This document shows, piece by piece, positions 8,162 to 16,919 of a DNA stretch of 64,000 nt. This stretch comes from Rhodoligotrophos defluvii (lineage in GTDB: Bacteria > Pseudomonadota > Alphaproteobacteria > Rhizobiales > Im1). Under the pieces are notes generated by a model. That model was given only the letters and a program-made list of their open reading frames with translations. It searched no databases and had not been told where the DNA came from. Numbering within the stretch: position 1 is the stretch's first letter; each line of letters opens with the position of its first letter. The position numbers and the translations under genes are program-made. The DNA lies in the NCBI RefSeq assembly GCF_005281615.1, contig NZ_SZZM01000008.1, positions 170,958-234,957 of the forward strand, given 5' to 3'.

Positions 8162-9469
8162 ATGCCGATGGCCTCAGCAATCCCGGATCGTGGCGGGCCG
8201 CTGCCGCGCAGCCTCTATGCGGAGACGGCGCGGCCGCCGGTGCCCACGCCGCCACTGGATGGCGACTGCACCACCGACGTGGTCATCGTGGGGGGCGGCT
8301 ATACCGGGCTTTCGGCCGCTCTGCATCTGGCGGAAAGGGGCATCGCCGCATTGGTGCTGGAGCGGCACGAGCCGGGCTGGGGCGCCTCGGGCCGCAACGG
8401 CGGTCAGGTCAATCCCGGGCTCTATCCCACGCCAGCCACGGTGATCGCCGATTTTGGCGAGGACTTGGGCCGGCGCATGTTGCAGCATGCCGCTGACGCC
8501 CCGAACCGGGTGTTCGCGCTGGTGGCGCACCATGCCATCGACTGCGAGGCCGCTCAGACCGGCACGCTTCGCATGGCCATAAACCGCCCAAGCCTCGCCC
8601 GGGCCGTCCGGTATTTCGAGGAGTGGCGGGAGCTGGTCGGCGAGGCCGAATGGCTGGATCGAAATGGCGCGGCGGCGGCATCGGGAACCGGACGCTACCC
8701 CGGCGGCATCCGCTTCGCCCAGGGGGGCAAGGTCAATCCGCTCGGCTATGCCCGCGGCCTGGCCGAGGCGGCGGTCTCGGCCGGCGCAAGGGTGCATGGC
8801 GCATCGCCCGCCATGGCGGCGGACAGGGCCGGGCCGCGCTGGGCCGTGCGCACGCCTTCCGGTACGGTGCGGGCGGAACGGCTGGTGCTGGCCACCAACG
8901 GCTACACGGACGGGCTGTGGCCCCGGCTTGCCCAGAGTATCGTGCCGGTCTACACCACGATCGTGGCGAGCGAGCCGCTGCGGCGGGAACTGGCGGTGAA
9001 GATCCTGCCTGCCGGATCCGTGCTGTATGAGACCGGCAATGTCACCATCTACTACCGGCTCGACCGCTGGGGCCGCCTGCTCATGGGTGGCCGCAGCCCC
9101 ATGCGCGACGTTACCGCATTCGAGGATGCCCGCCATCTCATCACCTATGCGGAGCGGCTGTGGCCCGCGCTCACCGGCGTCAAGTGGAGCCATGTCTGGA
9201 ATGGCCAGGTGGCGATCACGCCGGACCACCACATCCATATGCATGAGCCAGCCCCGAACGTGCATATCGCGCTCGGCTATAACGGCCGCGGCATTGCCAT
9301 GGCCACGGCTCTGGGCGCTGTGCTCGCGCGCCGCATCGCCGGCGAGCCGCCAGAGACGCTGCCGATGCCGGTTACGGACGTGAAGCCCATCCCGCTGCAC
9401 GGCCTGTGGAAACCGGCGACTGCTGCCCGGCTCGCCTATGGGCGGATCCGGGATTGGCTGGGCCTTTGA
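8162..9469 (+). CDS. FAD-dependent amine/amino-acid oxidoreductase (DAO family, PuuB-like)
   Basis: A 435-residue flavoenzyme of the D-amino-acid-oxidase fold. An N-terminal Rossmann motif VVIVGGGYTGLSAALHL (40-56) binds ADP. GASGRNGGQVNPG (74-86) is the signature seen in gamma-glutamylputrescine oxidase and related sarcosine/glycine oxidases. A C-terminal FAD segment reads GYNGRGIAMATALG. It starts 8 bp after the M24 gene (ATG 8162, or 8168). With the polyamine-type importer upstream it plausibly oxidises the imported amine or its glutamylated form, yielding aldehyde, ammonia and peroxide. The exact substrate is inference. Confidence 0.88.
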   Translation: MPMASAIPDRGGPLPRSLYAETARPPVPTPPLDGDCTTDVVIVGGGYTGLSAALHLAERGIAALVLERHEPGWGASGRNGGQVNPGLYPTPATVIADFGEDLGRRMLQHAADAPNRVFALVAHHAIDCEAAQTGTLRMAINRPSLARAVRYFEEWRELVGEAEWLDRNGAAAASGTGRYPGGIRFAQGGKVNPLGYARGLAEAAVSAGARVHGASPAMAADRAGPRWAVRTPSGTVRAERLVLATNGYTDGLWPRLAQSIVPVYTTIVASEPLRRELAVKILPAGSVLYETGNVTIYYRLDRWGRLLMGGRSPMRDVTAFEDARHLITYAERLWPALTGVKWSHVWNGQVAITPDHHIHMHEPAPNVHIALGYNGRGIAMATALGAVLARRIAGEPPETLPMPVTDVKPIPLHGLWKPATAARLAYGRIRDWLGL

Positions 9470-9476
9470 AGGCGGC

Positions 9477-9660
9477 TCACCACTGAATTTGCCCCGAGAG
9501 CGAGAGGTAGTGGTTCGTCTGGAGCGAGGCATATTCGAAGCCGTAGCCGATGGCGACGTGATGGGGGGCTTGGGGGCCTCGGCGGCGCCCTCGGTTTCGA
9601 AGGGCAGGCCCCTGGCGCCGAGGAAGGCGGAGGCGGCTAATGCGAACGGTGCCCCTCGCT
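9477..9660 (-). pseudogene. Possible remnant of an outer-membrane protein 3' end
   Basis: On the minus strand the last about 27 codons before a TGA at 9477-9479 end in NHYLSLSGQIQW. This is the alternating hydrophobic pattern with a terminal aromatic that marks the last beta-strand of outer-membrane proteins. Upstream, that frame becomes arginine-rich nonsense. A neighbouring frame instead reads a coding-like stretch (FLGARGLPFETEGAAEAPKPP), as if an indel occurred in the C-run near 9565. No start codon or ribosome site is visible. This is probably a decayed fragment, but the evidence is thin. Confidence 0.35.
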
Positions 9661-9816
9661 TCGCAAGCTCATATCGCTTGCAGCCCGGGTTGAAGAATGG
9701 ATAGAATATCGTTTAGCGCGGCCGGCGACAGCATTTCGCCAACAATTTTACTTACGCTGGACGCGTGGTACGAATATTGAGGTACATTTATTTAAGTTTA
9801 GTTTAAGGAGTTTACA
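9661..9816. other. Transition from GC-rich to AT-rich DNA, no gene
   Basis: Base composition changes within this stretch from GC-rich to AT-rich (CGAATATTGAGGTACATTTA and onward). No ORF, RNA gene or clear repeat is seen. It supplies the leader and ribosome-binding site of the AT-rich gene that follows and likely marks one edge of acquired DNA. Confidence 0.45.
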
Positions 9817-10290
9817 ATGTTATCAGAAATATGGAATAATGTGCAGAATTCAGTAAGAGAGATGGAGTTGTTGTTGCGGGAAGCGCCTTTATTTGTGCAG
9901 AAGTATAAAGATACACTTTCACCTGAACATTCGTCTAGAGTTCTGTTTTCTGACTTCGCGCATAAGATATCTGAGGCGTCCAATACATACCTAGATGGGA
10001 TTAAATCTATTCATGGAGCGTTTGACTATCCAAGCAATGTAAAGGATTATCTAAATAATCACGTTTCTGTTGTAGAAAGAAATGTAGATAGTATAAATCT
10101 TATCAATAAGATATTAGATAGAAATAGCGGGATTTCAGAGCAGAATTTTGTGGAGTTTAGTAAATCTGTGCCTCATTCTGCTGGAATCATTGTTAGAGAA
10201 TTTGGAAATATAAATAATATTGTAAATGATCACATAAATAACCTGCCAGATTCAGTGAATCATTTGAGTGATTCATTGCACACAAGCTAG
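9817..10290 (+). CDS. AT-rich ORFan, unknown function (horizontally acquired)
   Basis: A 157-residue protein I do not recognise. It is rich in Asn, Ser, Ile and Val, has no signal peptide or membrane segment, and is predicted mostly helical, with an Asn-rich tail (NNINNIVNDHINNLPDSVNH). A strong ribosome site AAGGAG (9805-9810) stands 6 bp before the ATG, and a textbook terminator follows at 10335-10357, so it looks like an intact single-gene transcription unit. Its codons are strongly A/T-biased (AAT, ATA, AAA, TTA), unlike every neighbour. It sits between a possible OMP remnant and a broken integrase, which points to cargo of a decayed mobile element. Confidence 0.7.
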   Translation: MLSEIWNNVQNSVREMELLLREAPLFVQKYKDTLSPEHSSRVLFSDFAHKISEASNTYLDGIKSIHGAFDYPSNVKDYLNNHVSVVERNVDSINLINKILDRNSGISEQNFVEFSKSVPHSAGIIVREFGNINNIVNDHINNLPDSVNHLSDSLHTS

Positions 10291-10334
10291 AGCTTGAATC
10301 GAAGATCGACCGTTTAAGCCTTCCATTCTCCGCA

Positions 10335-10357
10335 GCCGCCCCCTCGGGCGGCTTTTT
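10335..10357 (+). terminator. Rho-independent terminator of the AT-rich gene
   Basis: GCCGCCC (10335-10341), a 4-nt loop and GGGCGGC (10346-10352) are followed directly by TTTTT and a further CTTT. It lies 45 bp after the stop codon. Confidence 0.85.
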
Positions 10358-10373
10358 CTTTCTCAAGAGGTGA

Positions 10374-10661
10374 CCACTTGATCGTGCGCAGCCCCTGTGC
10401 CCTTGTCCGACCGATCTGTTTAAGGCTGTGGCTGGTATACTTATCTATGGCATCAGCTAGGGCGGAAATCCTTTGACTTGGCAAACTTGATCGCGCCAGG
10501 CCCAGAAGGCTCCTTCCCCCGCTTCCTTATCCAGACCTGGGCGAGAGGGCGACGGTCAAAGGTTCGGCGTTCGCGGTGACGATACCCTCGCGCTTAATGG
10601 TGATTTGTGCAAGGTAAGCTGGCGAGCCGTCGCGGCGGGGCCGCTCAATGACGGTTCCCGT
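10374..10661 (-). pseudogene. Frameshifted tyrosine integrase N-terminal remnant
   Basis: Reading the minus strand from 10661 gives GTVIERPRRDGSPAYLAQIT, typical of the N-terminal arm-binding region of phage-type integrases, with the expected ATG position changed to ACG. After about 30 codons the frame shifts by one base (GAACC where GAAACC would keep frame) and continues TFDRRPLAQVWIRKRGKE. A second shift then gives ALADAIDKYTSHSLKQIGRT and AQGLRTIK. The homology stops near 10374, before the core-binding and catalytic domains. Two frameshifts, a lost start and truncation make it a clear pseudogene. It ends 85 bp before dusA, a known integration target for this integrase class. Confidence 0.85.
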
Positions 10662-10746
10662 GTGTACGACATTTCTCCCGCCCGGTACAACATGTGTCGT
10701 ACTGCGCATCAGAAACGGGAGCAAATGGCACGGAGAATGGATCGAA

Positions 10747-11823
10747 ATGAGCAGCGCTGACCAGGTCTGTTTCCGCAGAAATGCGCCAGGATCGACGGAT
10801 ATCCGCCCCTGGCGGTTTGCCGTCGCACCCATGATGGAGTGGACCGACCGGCACTGCCGCTATTTCCTGCGGCTGATCTCGGCGCGCGCTCTGCTCTATA
10901 CCGAAATGGTCACCGCCCAGGCGGTGATTCATGGGCATCGCGACCGGTTGCTCGGCTTCGATCCAGCGGAGCATCCGGTCGCCCTGCAGCTCGGCGGCTC
11001 CGATCCCGCCCTGCTGGCCGAAGCGGCCCGCATCGGCGCCGAGTTCGGCTATGACGAGGTCAACCTCAATGTGGGCTGCCCGTCGGACCGGGTGCAGTCC
11101 GGCCGGTTCGGCGCGTGCCTGATGGCCGAGCCGGAGCTGGTCGCGGACTGCATCGCGGCCATGCAAGCGGCCGTATCCGTGCCGGTCACGGTGAAGTGCC
11201 GCATCGGCATCGATGACCAGGACGAAGACGAGGCGCTCGACCGCTTCGTCGGCGCTGTCGCCCGGACCGGCTGCCGGCATTTCATCGTGCATGCACGCAA
11301 GGCTTGGCTCGAGGGCCTGAGCCCCAAGGAGAACCGCGAGATCCCGCCGCTGAACTACGGCCGCGTGCACCGGCTGAAGCAGGCCCGGCCGGACCTCACC
11401 ATCTGCATCAATGGCGGGGTACAGAGCCTGGACGAGGCGGTGAGCCAACTCGCCCATGTGGACGGGGTGATGGTCGGCCGTGCCACCTACCAGAACCCCT
11501 ATATGCTGGCCGAGGTCGACCGACGCATCTTCGGCACGGCAGCGCCCACTCTCTCACGGGAGGACGTGATCGAGCGCTTTCTGCCCTATGTTTCGCAGCA
11601 GCTGGCGAAGGGCACACCGCTCAAGGCCATGACCCGGCACATTCTCGGCCTGTTCAACGGCGTGCCCGGCGCGCGCGCCTGGCGCCGGCACCTGAGCGAG
11701 ACTGCGCACAAGCCCGGCGCAGGCCTCGGGGTGATCGAAGACGCGCTGGCACTCACCCGTCGGCCGGAGCAGGCTGCGGGGCAAGCACCGGGCGCTCGCG
11801 CCGAAATGGCTGTGGCGGATTGA
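10747..11823 (+). CDS. dusA: tRNA-dihydrouridine(20/20a) synthase DusA
   Basis: About 358 residues. This FMN- and NADPH-dependent enzyme reduces U20/U20a in the tRNA D-loop. Motifs are VAPMMEWTDRHCR at the N-terminus (flavin site), VALQLGGSDPALLAEAA, NLNVGCPSDRVQSGRFGACLM (catalytic Cys in NVGCPS), FIVHARKAWL and INGGV, then the helical tRNA-binding domain. ATG 10747 is favoured over an upstream ATG (10648) because the upstream extension reads through the integrase remnant and lacks family resemblance. The 3' end overlaps the convergent DUF817 gene by 71 bp. Confidence 0.93.
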   Translation: MSSADQVCFRRNAPGSTDIRPWRFAVAPMMEWTDRHCRYFLRLISARALLYTEMVTAQAVIHGHRDRLLGFDPAEHPVALQLGGSDPALLAEAARIGAEFGYDEVNLNVGCPSDRVQSGRFGACLMAEPELVADCIAAMQAAVSVPVTVKCRIGIDDQDEDEALDRFVGAVARTGCRHFIVHARKAWLEGLSPKENREIPPLNYGRVHRLKQARPDLTICINGGVQSLDEAVSQLAHVDGVMVGRATYQNPYMLAEVDRRIFGTAAPTLSREDVIERFLPYVSQQLAKGTPLKAMTRHILGLFNGVPGARAWRRHLSETAHKPGAGLGVIEDALALTRRPEQAAGQAPGARAEMAVAD

Positions 11824-12682
11824 CCAGGCTCACCAGCACATAGGAAATGATCATCAGCAGGAACCAGGAGCCGAGCTTGGCCGGTGCCACCATGCTCCAT
11901 CCGTCCGCCTGGCTCGGATAGATCCAGGTGCGCGTCAGCGTGCCGAGGTTCTCGGCAAACCAGATGAACAAGGCCACCAGAGCGAAACCCAGAAGCAGCG
12001 GCATCCGCCGGTAATGGCGGTGGATCTTGAAATAGATCCAGCAGCGGCCGAACAGCACGGCGGTGATGGCGAACAGCGCCAGCCGCATGTCGGTTATGAA
12101 ATGATGGGCGAAGAAGTTGACATAAATGGCTGTGGCGAGTGCCAATGTGGCCCATAGCGGCGGATGCGCGGTGAAGCGGAAGTCGAACAGCCGCCAGGCG
12201 CGGGCGATGTAACTGCCGACACAGGCATACATGAAGCCGGTGAACAGGGGGACGCCGCCGATGCGCAGGTAAGCGGGGTCCGGATAGATCCATGAGCCCT
12301 GGGCGGTCTTGAACAGCTCCATCACCGTGCCTACGACGTGATAGAGCAGGATGACCTTGGCCTCATCCAGGGTTTCCATGCGTGTAGCGATGAGCGCGAC
12401 CTGTACGGTGATGGCGGCCAGAGTGAGAAAGTCGTAGCGAGGCAGCGCCGCCTCGTGGGGGTAGAACAGGGCGGTCCCGATCATCAGGGCCAGCATGATG
12501 CCGCCGAACAGGCAGGCCCAGGCCTGCTTGGCGCCAAAGCGCACGAATTCATAGGCGAAGACAGCGAGGCTGCCGCGCCGCTCCGCCCAGGCGGCAATCG
12601 CTGCATCGGTTGAAAGCAGCGCGGTGAGCACCGGCCAGTTGTAGACGGCGCTGCGCCGCTCGATGGGTGGAGGAGGGGACAT
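11753..12682 (-). CDS. DUF817 family integral membrane protein
   Basis: A 309-residue polytopic protein with about eight hydrophobic helices (for example ACLFGGIMLALMIGTALF and LFAITAVLFGRCWIYFKI). The conserved-looking segments LLYHVVGTVMELFKTAQGSWIYP, FTGFMYACVGSYIARAWRLF and WFAENLGTLTRTWIYPSQ match the DUF817 pattern. Function is unknown. It is last in the run accB-accC-aat-DUF817 on this strand, starting 14 bp after aat ends. Its last 71 bp lie antisense to dusA. Confidence 0.85.
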   Translation of the reverse strand: MSPPPPIERRSAVYNWPVLTALLSTDAAIAAWAERRGSLAVFAYEFVRFGAKQAWACLFGGIMLALMIGTALFYPHEAALPRYDFLTLAAITVQVALIATRMETLDEAKVILLYHVVGTVMELFKTAQGSWIYPDPAYLRIGGVPLFTGFMYACVGSYIARAWRLFDFRFTAHPPLWATLALATAIYVNFFAHHFITDMRLALFAITAVLFGRCWIYFKIHRHYRRMPLLLGFALVALFIWFAENLGTLTRTWIYPSQADGWSMVAPAKLGSWFLLMIISYVLVSLVNPPQPFRRERPVLAPQPAPADG

Positions 12683-12696
12683 GGAGGGACGAGCGC

Positions 12697-13365
12697 CTAA
12701 ACGTGCTCGTCGCTCGGCATGAGCGGCATGGCGAGCGCCAGCACGGCCTCTGGATCGCCATCCTCGCGGAAGGCGTGGAAATCACCTTCCATGCACAGCG
12801 CCTCGTCCAGCATTCCCCGATATTCGTCGCGGCTGATCTCGCATGCGCCGAACCGCGTGAGGTGGCTGGTCACGAACTGGGTGTCGAGCAGAGCGAAGCC
12901 ACCCGCATTGAGGCGCGCCACCAGATGAACCAGCGCCACCTTGCTCGCATCCCGCGCGCGCGAGAACATGCTTTCGCCGAAGAAGGCGGCGCCGACCCGC
13001 ACCCCATAGAGGCCGCCGACCAAGGCGCCGTCCTGCCAGCATTCCACCGTATGACAGACGCCGAGCTGGAACAGCTGCCCGTAAAGGGCGCGGATCCGAT
13101 CGTTGATCCAGGTGGAGCGGCGGCTCGGCTTCGGTTCGGCACAGGCGCCGATCACGGCGGGGAAATCCGTATCTATGCGCACCTCGAAGACCCGCTGGCG
13201 GATGGTGCGCTTGAGCCGGCGCGGCACATGGAACGCATCCAGCGGGATGATGCCACGCCGCTCCGGGTCGATCCAATAGAGCGCGCTGTCCTCCGCGCTC
13301 TCGGCCATGGGAAAGATGCCAGCCGCATAGGCCTTGAGCAGGATCTGAGGAGTGATGGTGCTCAT
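12697..13365 (-). CDS. aat: Leucyl/phenylalanyl-tRNA-protein transferase
   Basis: About 222 residues. Aat transfers Leu or Phe from aminoacyl-tRNA to N-terminal Arg/Lys of proteins, creating N-degrons for ClpS/ClpAP. Motifs include [88 protein letters not shown] and LLDTQF. ATG 13365 (MSTITPQ) is chosen: it has an AAGGGC ribosome site and matches the usual family N-terminus, while an upstream in-frame start adds an atypical 30 residues. It lies 41 bp after accC, an arrangement common in alphaproteobacteria. Confidence 0.94.
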   Translation of the reverse strand: MSTITPQILLKAYAAGIFPMAESAEDSALYWIDPERRGIIPLDAFHVPRRLKRTIRQRVFEVRIDTDFPAVIGACAEPKPSRRSTWINDRIRALYGQLFQLGVCHTVECWQDGALVGGLYGVRVGAAFFGESMFSRARDASKVALVHLVARLNAGGFALLDTQFVTSHLTRFGACEISRDEYRGMLDEALCMEGDFHAFREDGDPEAVLALAMPLMPSDEHV

Positions 13366-13406
13366 GACCGATGCCCTTCGCCCGACGGTACCCTTGACGC
13401 TTACAT

Positions 13407-14765
13407 CTACGCCGACATTTGGCGCTTGCGGCGCTCGAGATATTTCTCCAGCCAATGAATATCGTAGTTGCCGTCGATTATGCCATCCTCCTGGAGCAGA
13501 TCAATGAACAGCGGGATGGTCGTCTCGACGCCTTCGATGACATATTCGCTCAGCGCCCGCCTGAGGCGCATGAGGCATTCGTTGCGCGTCTTGCCCGAGA
13601 CGATCAGCTTGGCGATCAGGCTGTCGTAGTAGGGGGGCACCGAATATCCGGCATAGACGGCGCTGTCGACGCGCACGCCGAGGCCGCCTGGCACGTGGAC
13701 CGACTCGATCCGCCCGGGGGAGGGCACGAAGGTGAGCGGGTTTTCCGCGTTGATGCGGCATTCGATGGCGTGTCCGGAAAAGCTGATCTCCTTCTGCGAG
13801 ACCCCGAGCCGGGCGCCGGCCGCGATGCGGATCTGCTCCTGCACGATGTCGATGCCGGTGATCGATTCCGTGACGGGATGCTCGACCTGCAGGCGCGTGT
13901 TCATCTCGATGAAATAGAAGGCGCCGTCCTCATAGAGGAACTCGACAGTGCCGGCCCCGGAATAGCCGAGATCGGCTATGGCCTTGGCCACTTTCGTGCC
14001 GATCTCATCCCGCTGGTTGGCATTGAGCGCCGGCGACAGCGCCTCTTCCCACAGCTTCTGGTGCCGCCGCTGGAGGGAGCAGTCGCGCTCGCCGAGGTGG
14101 ACGGCACTACCTTGGCCGTCGCCAAGCACCTGAATCTCGATGTGGCGCGGCTTGTCCAGGTACTTTTCGAGATAGACCGCATCATCGCCGAAGGCGGCCT
14201 TGGCCTCGCTCTGCGCCGTCTGCAGGGCCTGCTCGAGCTCCGTCTCGCTGCGGGCGACCTTCATGCCGCGCCCGCCACCACCCGCGGCCGCCTTGATCAG
14301 CACGGGAAAGCCGATCTCCTGGGCTGCGCGCCGGGCTTCGTCCATGGAGCGGACGGCGCCGTCGGACCCCGGCACAACCGGCAGCCCCAAGCGCACGGCC
14401 GTGCGCTTGGCCTCGATCTTGTCGCCCATGGTGCGGATGTGCTCAGGGCTCGGGCCGATGAAGATGATGTTGTGGTCGGCCAGGATCTCGGCAAAGCGGG
14501 CATTCTCCGCAAGGAAGCCATAGCCCGGGTGCACCGCGTCGGCCCCGGTGATCTCGCAAGCGGCGAGCAAAGAGGGGATGTTGAGATAGCTGTCGCGGGC
14601 GGGCGGTGGTCCGATGCACACGCTCTCATCCGCCAGGCGCACATGCATGGCGTTCTCGTCCGCCGTCGAATGCACCGCCACCGTCTTGATGCCGAGCTCG
14701 CGGCAGGCGCGCATGATGCGCAGGGCGATTTCGCCGCGATTGGCGATCAGGACCTTGTCGAACAT
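13407..14765 (-). CDS. accC: Acetyl-CoA carboxylase, biotin carboxylase subunit
   Basis: A 452-residue ATP-grasp enzyme that carboxylates the biotin of BCCP, the first step of fatty acid synthesis. The N-terminal domain begins [25 protein letters not shown]. The Gly-rich ATP loop is [13 protein letters not shown], and [48 protein letters not shown] and [13 protein letters not shown] are all present. Length and motifs are typical. It lies 19 bp downstream of accB. Confidence 0.97.
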   Translation of the reverse strand: MFDKVLIANRGEIALRIMRACRELGIKTVAVHSTADENAMHVRLADESVCIGPPPARDSYLNIPSLLAACEITGADAVHPGYGFLAENARFAEILADHNIIFIGPSPEHIRTMGDKIEAKRTAVRLGLPVVPGSDGAVRSMDEARRAAQEIGFPVLIKAAAGGGGRGMKVARSETELEQALQTAQSEAKAAFGDDAVYLEKYLDKPRHIEIQVLGDGQGSAVHLGERDCSLQRRHQKLWEEALSPALNANQRDEIGTKVAKAIADLGYSGAGTVEFLYEDGAFYFIEMNTRLQVEHPVTESITGIDIVQEQIRIAAGARLGVSQKEISFSGHAIECRINAENPLTFVPSPGRIESVHVPGGLGVRVDSAVYAGYSVPPYYDSLIAKLIVSGKTRNECLMRLRRALSEYVIEGVETTIPLFIDLLQEDGIIDGNYDIHWLEKYLERRKRQMSA

Positions 14766-14784
14766 GGAGTGCCCCGATCTTCCG

Positions 14785-15261
14785 TCATTCGATAATCATC
14801 AGCGGCTCGCCGTATTCGACCGGGGCGCCGTCTTCGACGAGGATCGCCGTGACCTTGCCGGCATGAGGGGCCGGAATGTGGTTCATGGTCTTCATGGCCT
14901 CGACGATCAGCACCGTCTCGCCTGCGGCCACCTGCTGGCCCACCTGCACGAAGGGCTGGGCGCCCGGTGCCGGCGCGCGATAGGCGGTGCCGACCATGGG
15001 CGACTTGACCGCGCCCGGGTGCTTGGCGGGATCGGCGGCGGTGGCCGCGGAAGCGGCAGCCTCGGCCAGGCCGCCGGAAGCCGCCGAAACCGGCACGGCC
15101 ACCGGGGCTGCCACCACATGGTTGACCGCCTGCCCGGCGCGAGAGACGCGCAGCCGCATGCCGTCCTGCTCGATCTCGATTTCCAGAAGGCCCGTCTCGT
15201 TGAGGAGATCGGCGAGATCGCGAATCATGGTGTGATCGATGACGGCCTTATCTCTGCGCAT
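14785..15261 (-). CDS. accB: Acetyl-CoA carboxylase, biotin carboxyl carrier protein
   Basis: A 158-residue BCCP. It has an N-terminal helical region, a flexible Ala/Pro linker (about 50-85) and a C-terminal biotinyl domain. The biotinylation motif [11 protein letters not shown] places the biotin on K124, and [23 protein letters not shown] is the thumb-containing region. It forms acetyl-CoA carboxylase with accC just downstream. The leader region 15262-15377 separates it from the phosphohexomutase gene and probably carries its promoter. Confidence 0.96.
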   Translation of the reverse strand: MRRDKAVIDHTMIRDLADLLNETGLLEIEIEQDGMRLRVSRAGQAVNHVVAAPVAVPVSAASGGLAEAAASAATAADPAKHPGAVKSPMVGTAYRAPAPGAQPFVQVGQQVAAGETVLIVEAMKTMNHIPAPHAGKVTAILVEDGAPVEYGEPLMIIE

Positions 15262-15377
15262 GCGCTACAATCTACCTCTGATACCGCAAATTTGGCGGTG
15301 TTATAGTCGCAAAGCCCCACCGAAGGAAGCATGCGGATCGAGAGCGGCGCATCTTGCCGCGCTCGAGCGTGGACCGT

Positions 15378-16880
15378 TCAGGCGATCTTCTGATTGTATT
15401 CTCCCACCTCGGGATAGCTCGACAGATGCATGTCGATATTCTTGAACATGGCCTTCATCATTTCTTCCGAGGCCGGGCTTTCGCACACCACCACCAGCTC
15501 GGGCTTGTTGGATGACGCGCGCACCAGGCCCCAGGTGCCGTCCGCCAGGGTGACGCGCACGCCGTTCACCGTCACAAGCTCGCGGATCGGCTGGCCGGCC
15601 ACCCGCTCGCCATTGGCCGCGAGCTTCTGGTAGTGCCGCACCACCTTGTCGACGATGTCGTACTTCACCTCGTCGGCGCAGTGGGGCGACATGGTGGGCG
15701 AGCCCCACGTGCGAGGCAGCGCGTTCTTCAGATCCGCCATGGATTTGTCCGGGTTGCGGTCGAGCATGTCGCAGATGGCGATGGCCGAGACCAGCCCGTC
15801 GTCATAGCCGCGGCCCACGGGCGCGTTGAAGAAGTAGTGGCCCGACTTCTCGAACCCAGCCAGGGCCTTGATATCGCGGTTGCGGCGCTTGATGTGGGAA
15901 TGCCCGGTCTTCCAGTAGTCGGCCTTGACGCCGTTCTGCTTGAGCACGGGGTCGGTGAGGAACAGGCCGGTCGACTTCACATCGACCACGAAGGTCGCGC
16001 CCGGATGCAGCGCCGAAAGGTCGCGGGCGAGCATGACCCCGACCTTATCGGCGAAGATCTCCTCGCCCTCGTTGTCGATGACCCCGCAACGGTCGCCATC
16101 GCCATCGAAGCCCAGGCCGATATCGGCCTGGCTCTCGCGCACCTTGTCGGCGATGGCGTGCAGCATCTTCAGGTCTTCGGGATTCGGGTTGTAATTGGGG
16201 AAGGTGTAGTCGAGGTCGCAATCGAGCGGCACCACCTCGCAGCCGATGCGGCTCAGGACTTCCGGGGCGAAGGCGCCGGCCGTGCCGTTGCCGCAGGCGG
16301 CCACCACCTTCAGCCGGCGCTTGAGCTTCGGCCGGTTGGTGAGGTCTTCGATATAGCGCTGCTGCAGATCCCGGATCAGCTTCAGCTCGCCCCCGGGCCG
16401 CTCGCGCCAGCGGCCGTTCATCACGATGTCCTTGAGCGCCGCCATCTCGTCGGGCCCGAAGGTGACCGGCCGGTCCATGCCCATCTTCACCCCCGTCCAG
16501 CCATTGTCGTTGTGGCTGGCGGTGACCATGGCCACCGCGGGCACGTCGAGCGCGAACTGGGCGAAATAGGCCATGGGCGTCATGGCGAGGCCGATGTCGT
16601 GCACGGTGCAGCCCGAGCCGAGCAGGCCGGTGATCAGCGCGTGCTTGATGGACGAGGAATAGGAGCGGTAGTCGTGGCCGACCACGATCTCCGGCTTTAC
16701 CCCGCGCTCGGCGAGGAAGGTGCCCAGGGCGAGCCCCAGGCAGCGGATGCCGAGCAGGTTGATCTCGGGGCCGAACAGCCAGCGCGCGTCATATTCCCGG
16801 AAGCCGGTCGGCTTGACCAGCGGCAGCTCCTCATATTCGCGGGTATTGGGAACCAGATCCTGCCTCGGCGTGACGGCCAT
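15378..16880 (-). CDS. Phosphomannomutase/phosphoglucomutase
   Basis: A 500-residue alpha-D-phosphohexomutase that interconverts hexose 1- and 6-phosphates for polysaccharide and nucleotide-sugar synthesis. The active-site phosphoserine loop is TASHNDNGWTG (S122), the Mg-binding loop is DGDGDR (259-264), and GFEKSGHYFFN is the sugar-specificity loop. The C-terminal domain carries RASSNKPELVVVCES, close to the usual phosphate-binding R-(A/S)-S-N-T/K-P. It is slightly longer than ManB/AlgC enzymes and resembles the alphaproteobacterial 'Pgm/PMM' group. It stands 39 bp after the retropepsin-like gene stop. Confidence 0.93.
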   Translation of the reverse strand: MAVTPRQDLVPNTREYEELPLVKPTGFREYDARWLFGPEINLLGIRCLGLALGTFLAERGVKPEIVVGHDYRSYSSSIKHALITGLLGSGCTVHDIGLAMTPMAYFAQFALDVPAVAMVTASHNDNGWTGVKMGMDRPVTFGPDEMAALKDIVMNGRWRERPGGELKLIRDLQQRYIEDLTNRPKLKRRLKVVAACGNGTAGAFAPEVLSRIGCEVVPLDCDLDYTFPNYNPNPEDLKMLHAIADKVRESQADIGLGFDGDGDRCGVIDNEGEEIFADKVGVMLARDLSALHPGATFVVDVKSTGLFLTDPVLKQNGVKADYWKTGHSHIKRRNRDIKALAGFEKSGHYFFNAPVGRGYDDGLVSAIAICDMLDRNPDKSMADLKNALPRTWGSPTMSPHCADEVKYDIVDKVVRHYQKLAANGERVAGQPIRELVTVNGVRVTLADGTWGLVRASSNKPELVVVCESPASEEMMKAMFKNIDMHLSSYPEVGEYNQKIA

Positions 16881-16919
16881 GGGATACTCCTTCGGTGCGT
16901 TTGACTGGAGCCAATAACA

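Noticed and set aside
13419..14795. A 458-codon open frame antisense to accC
   Set aside because: accC is unambiguous on the other strand, and the antisense translation has no family features.
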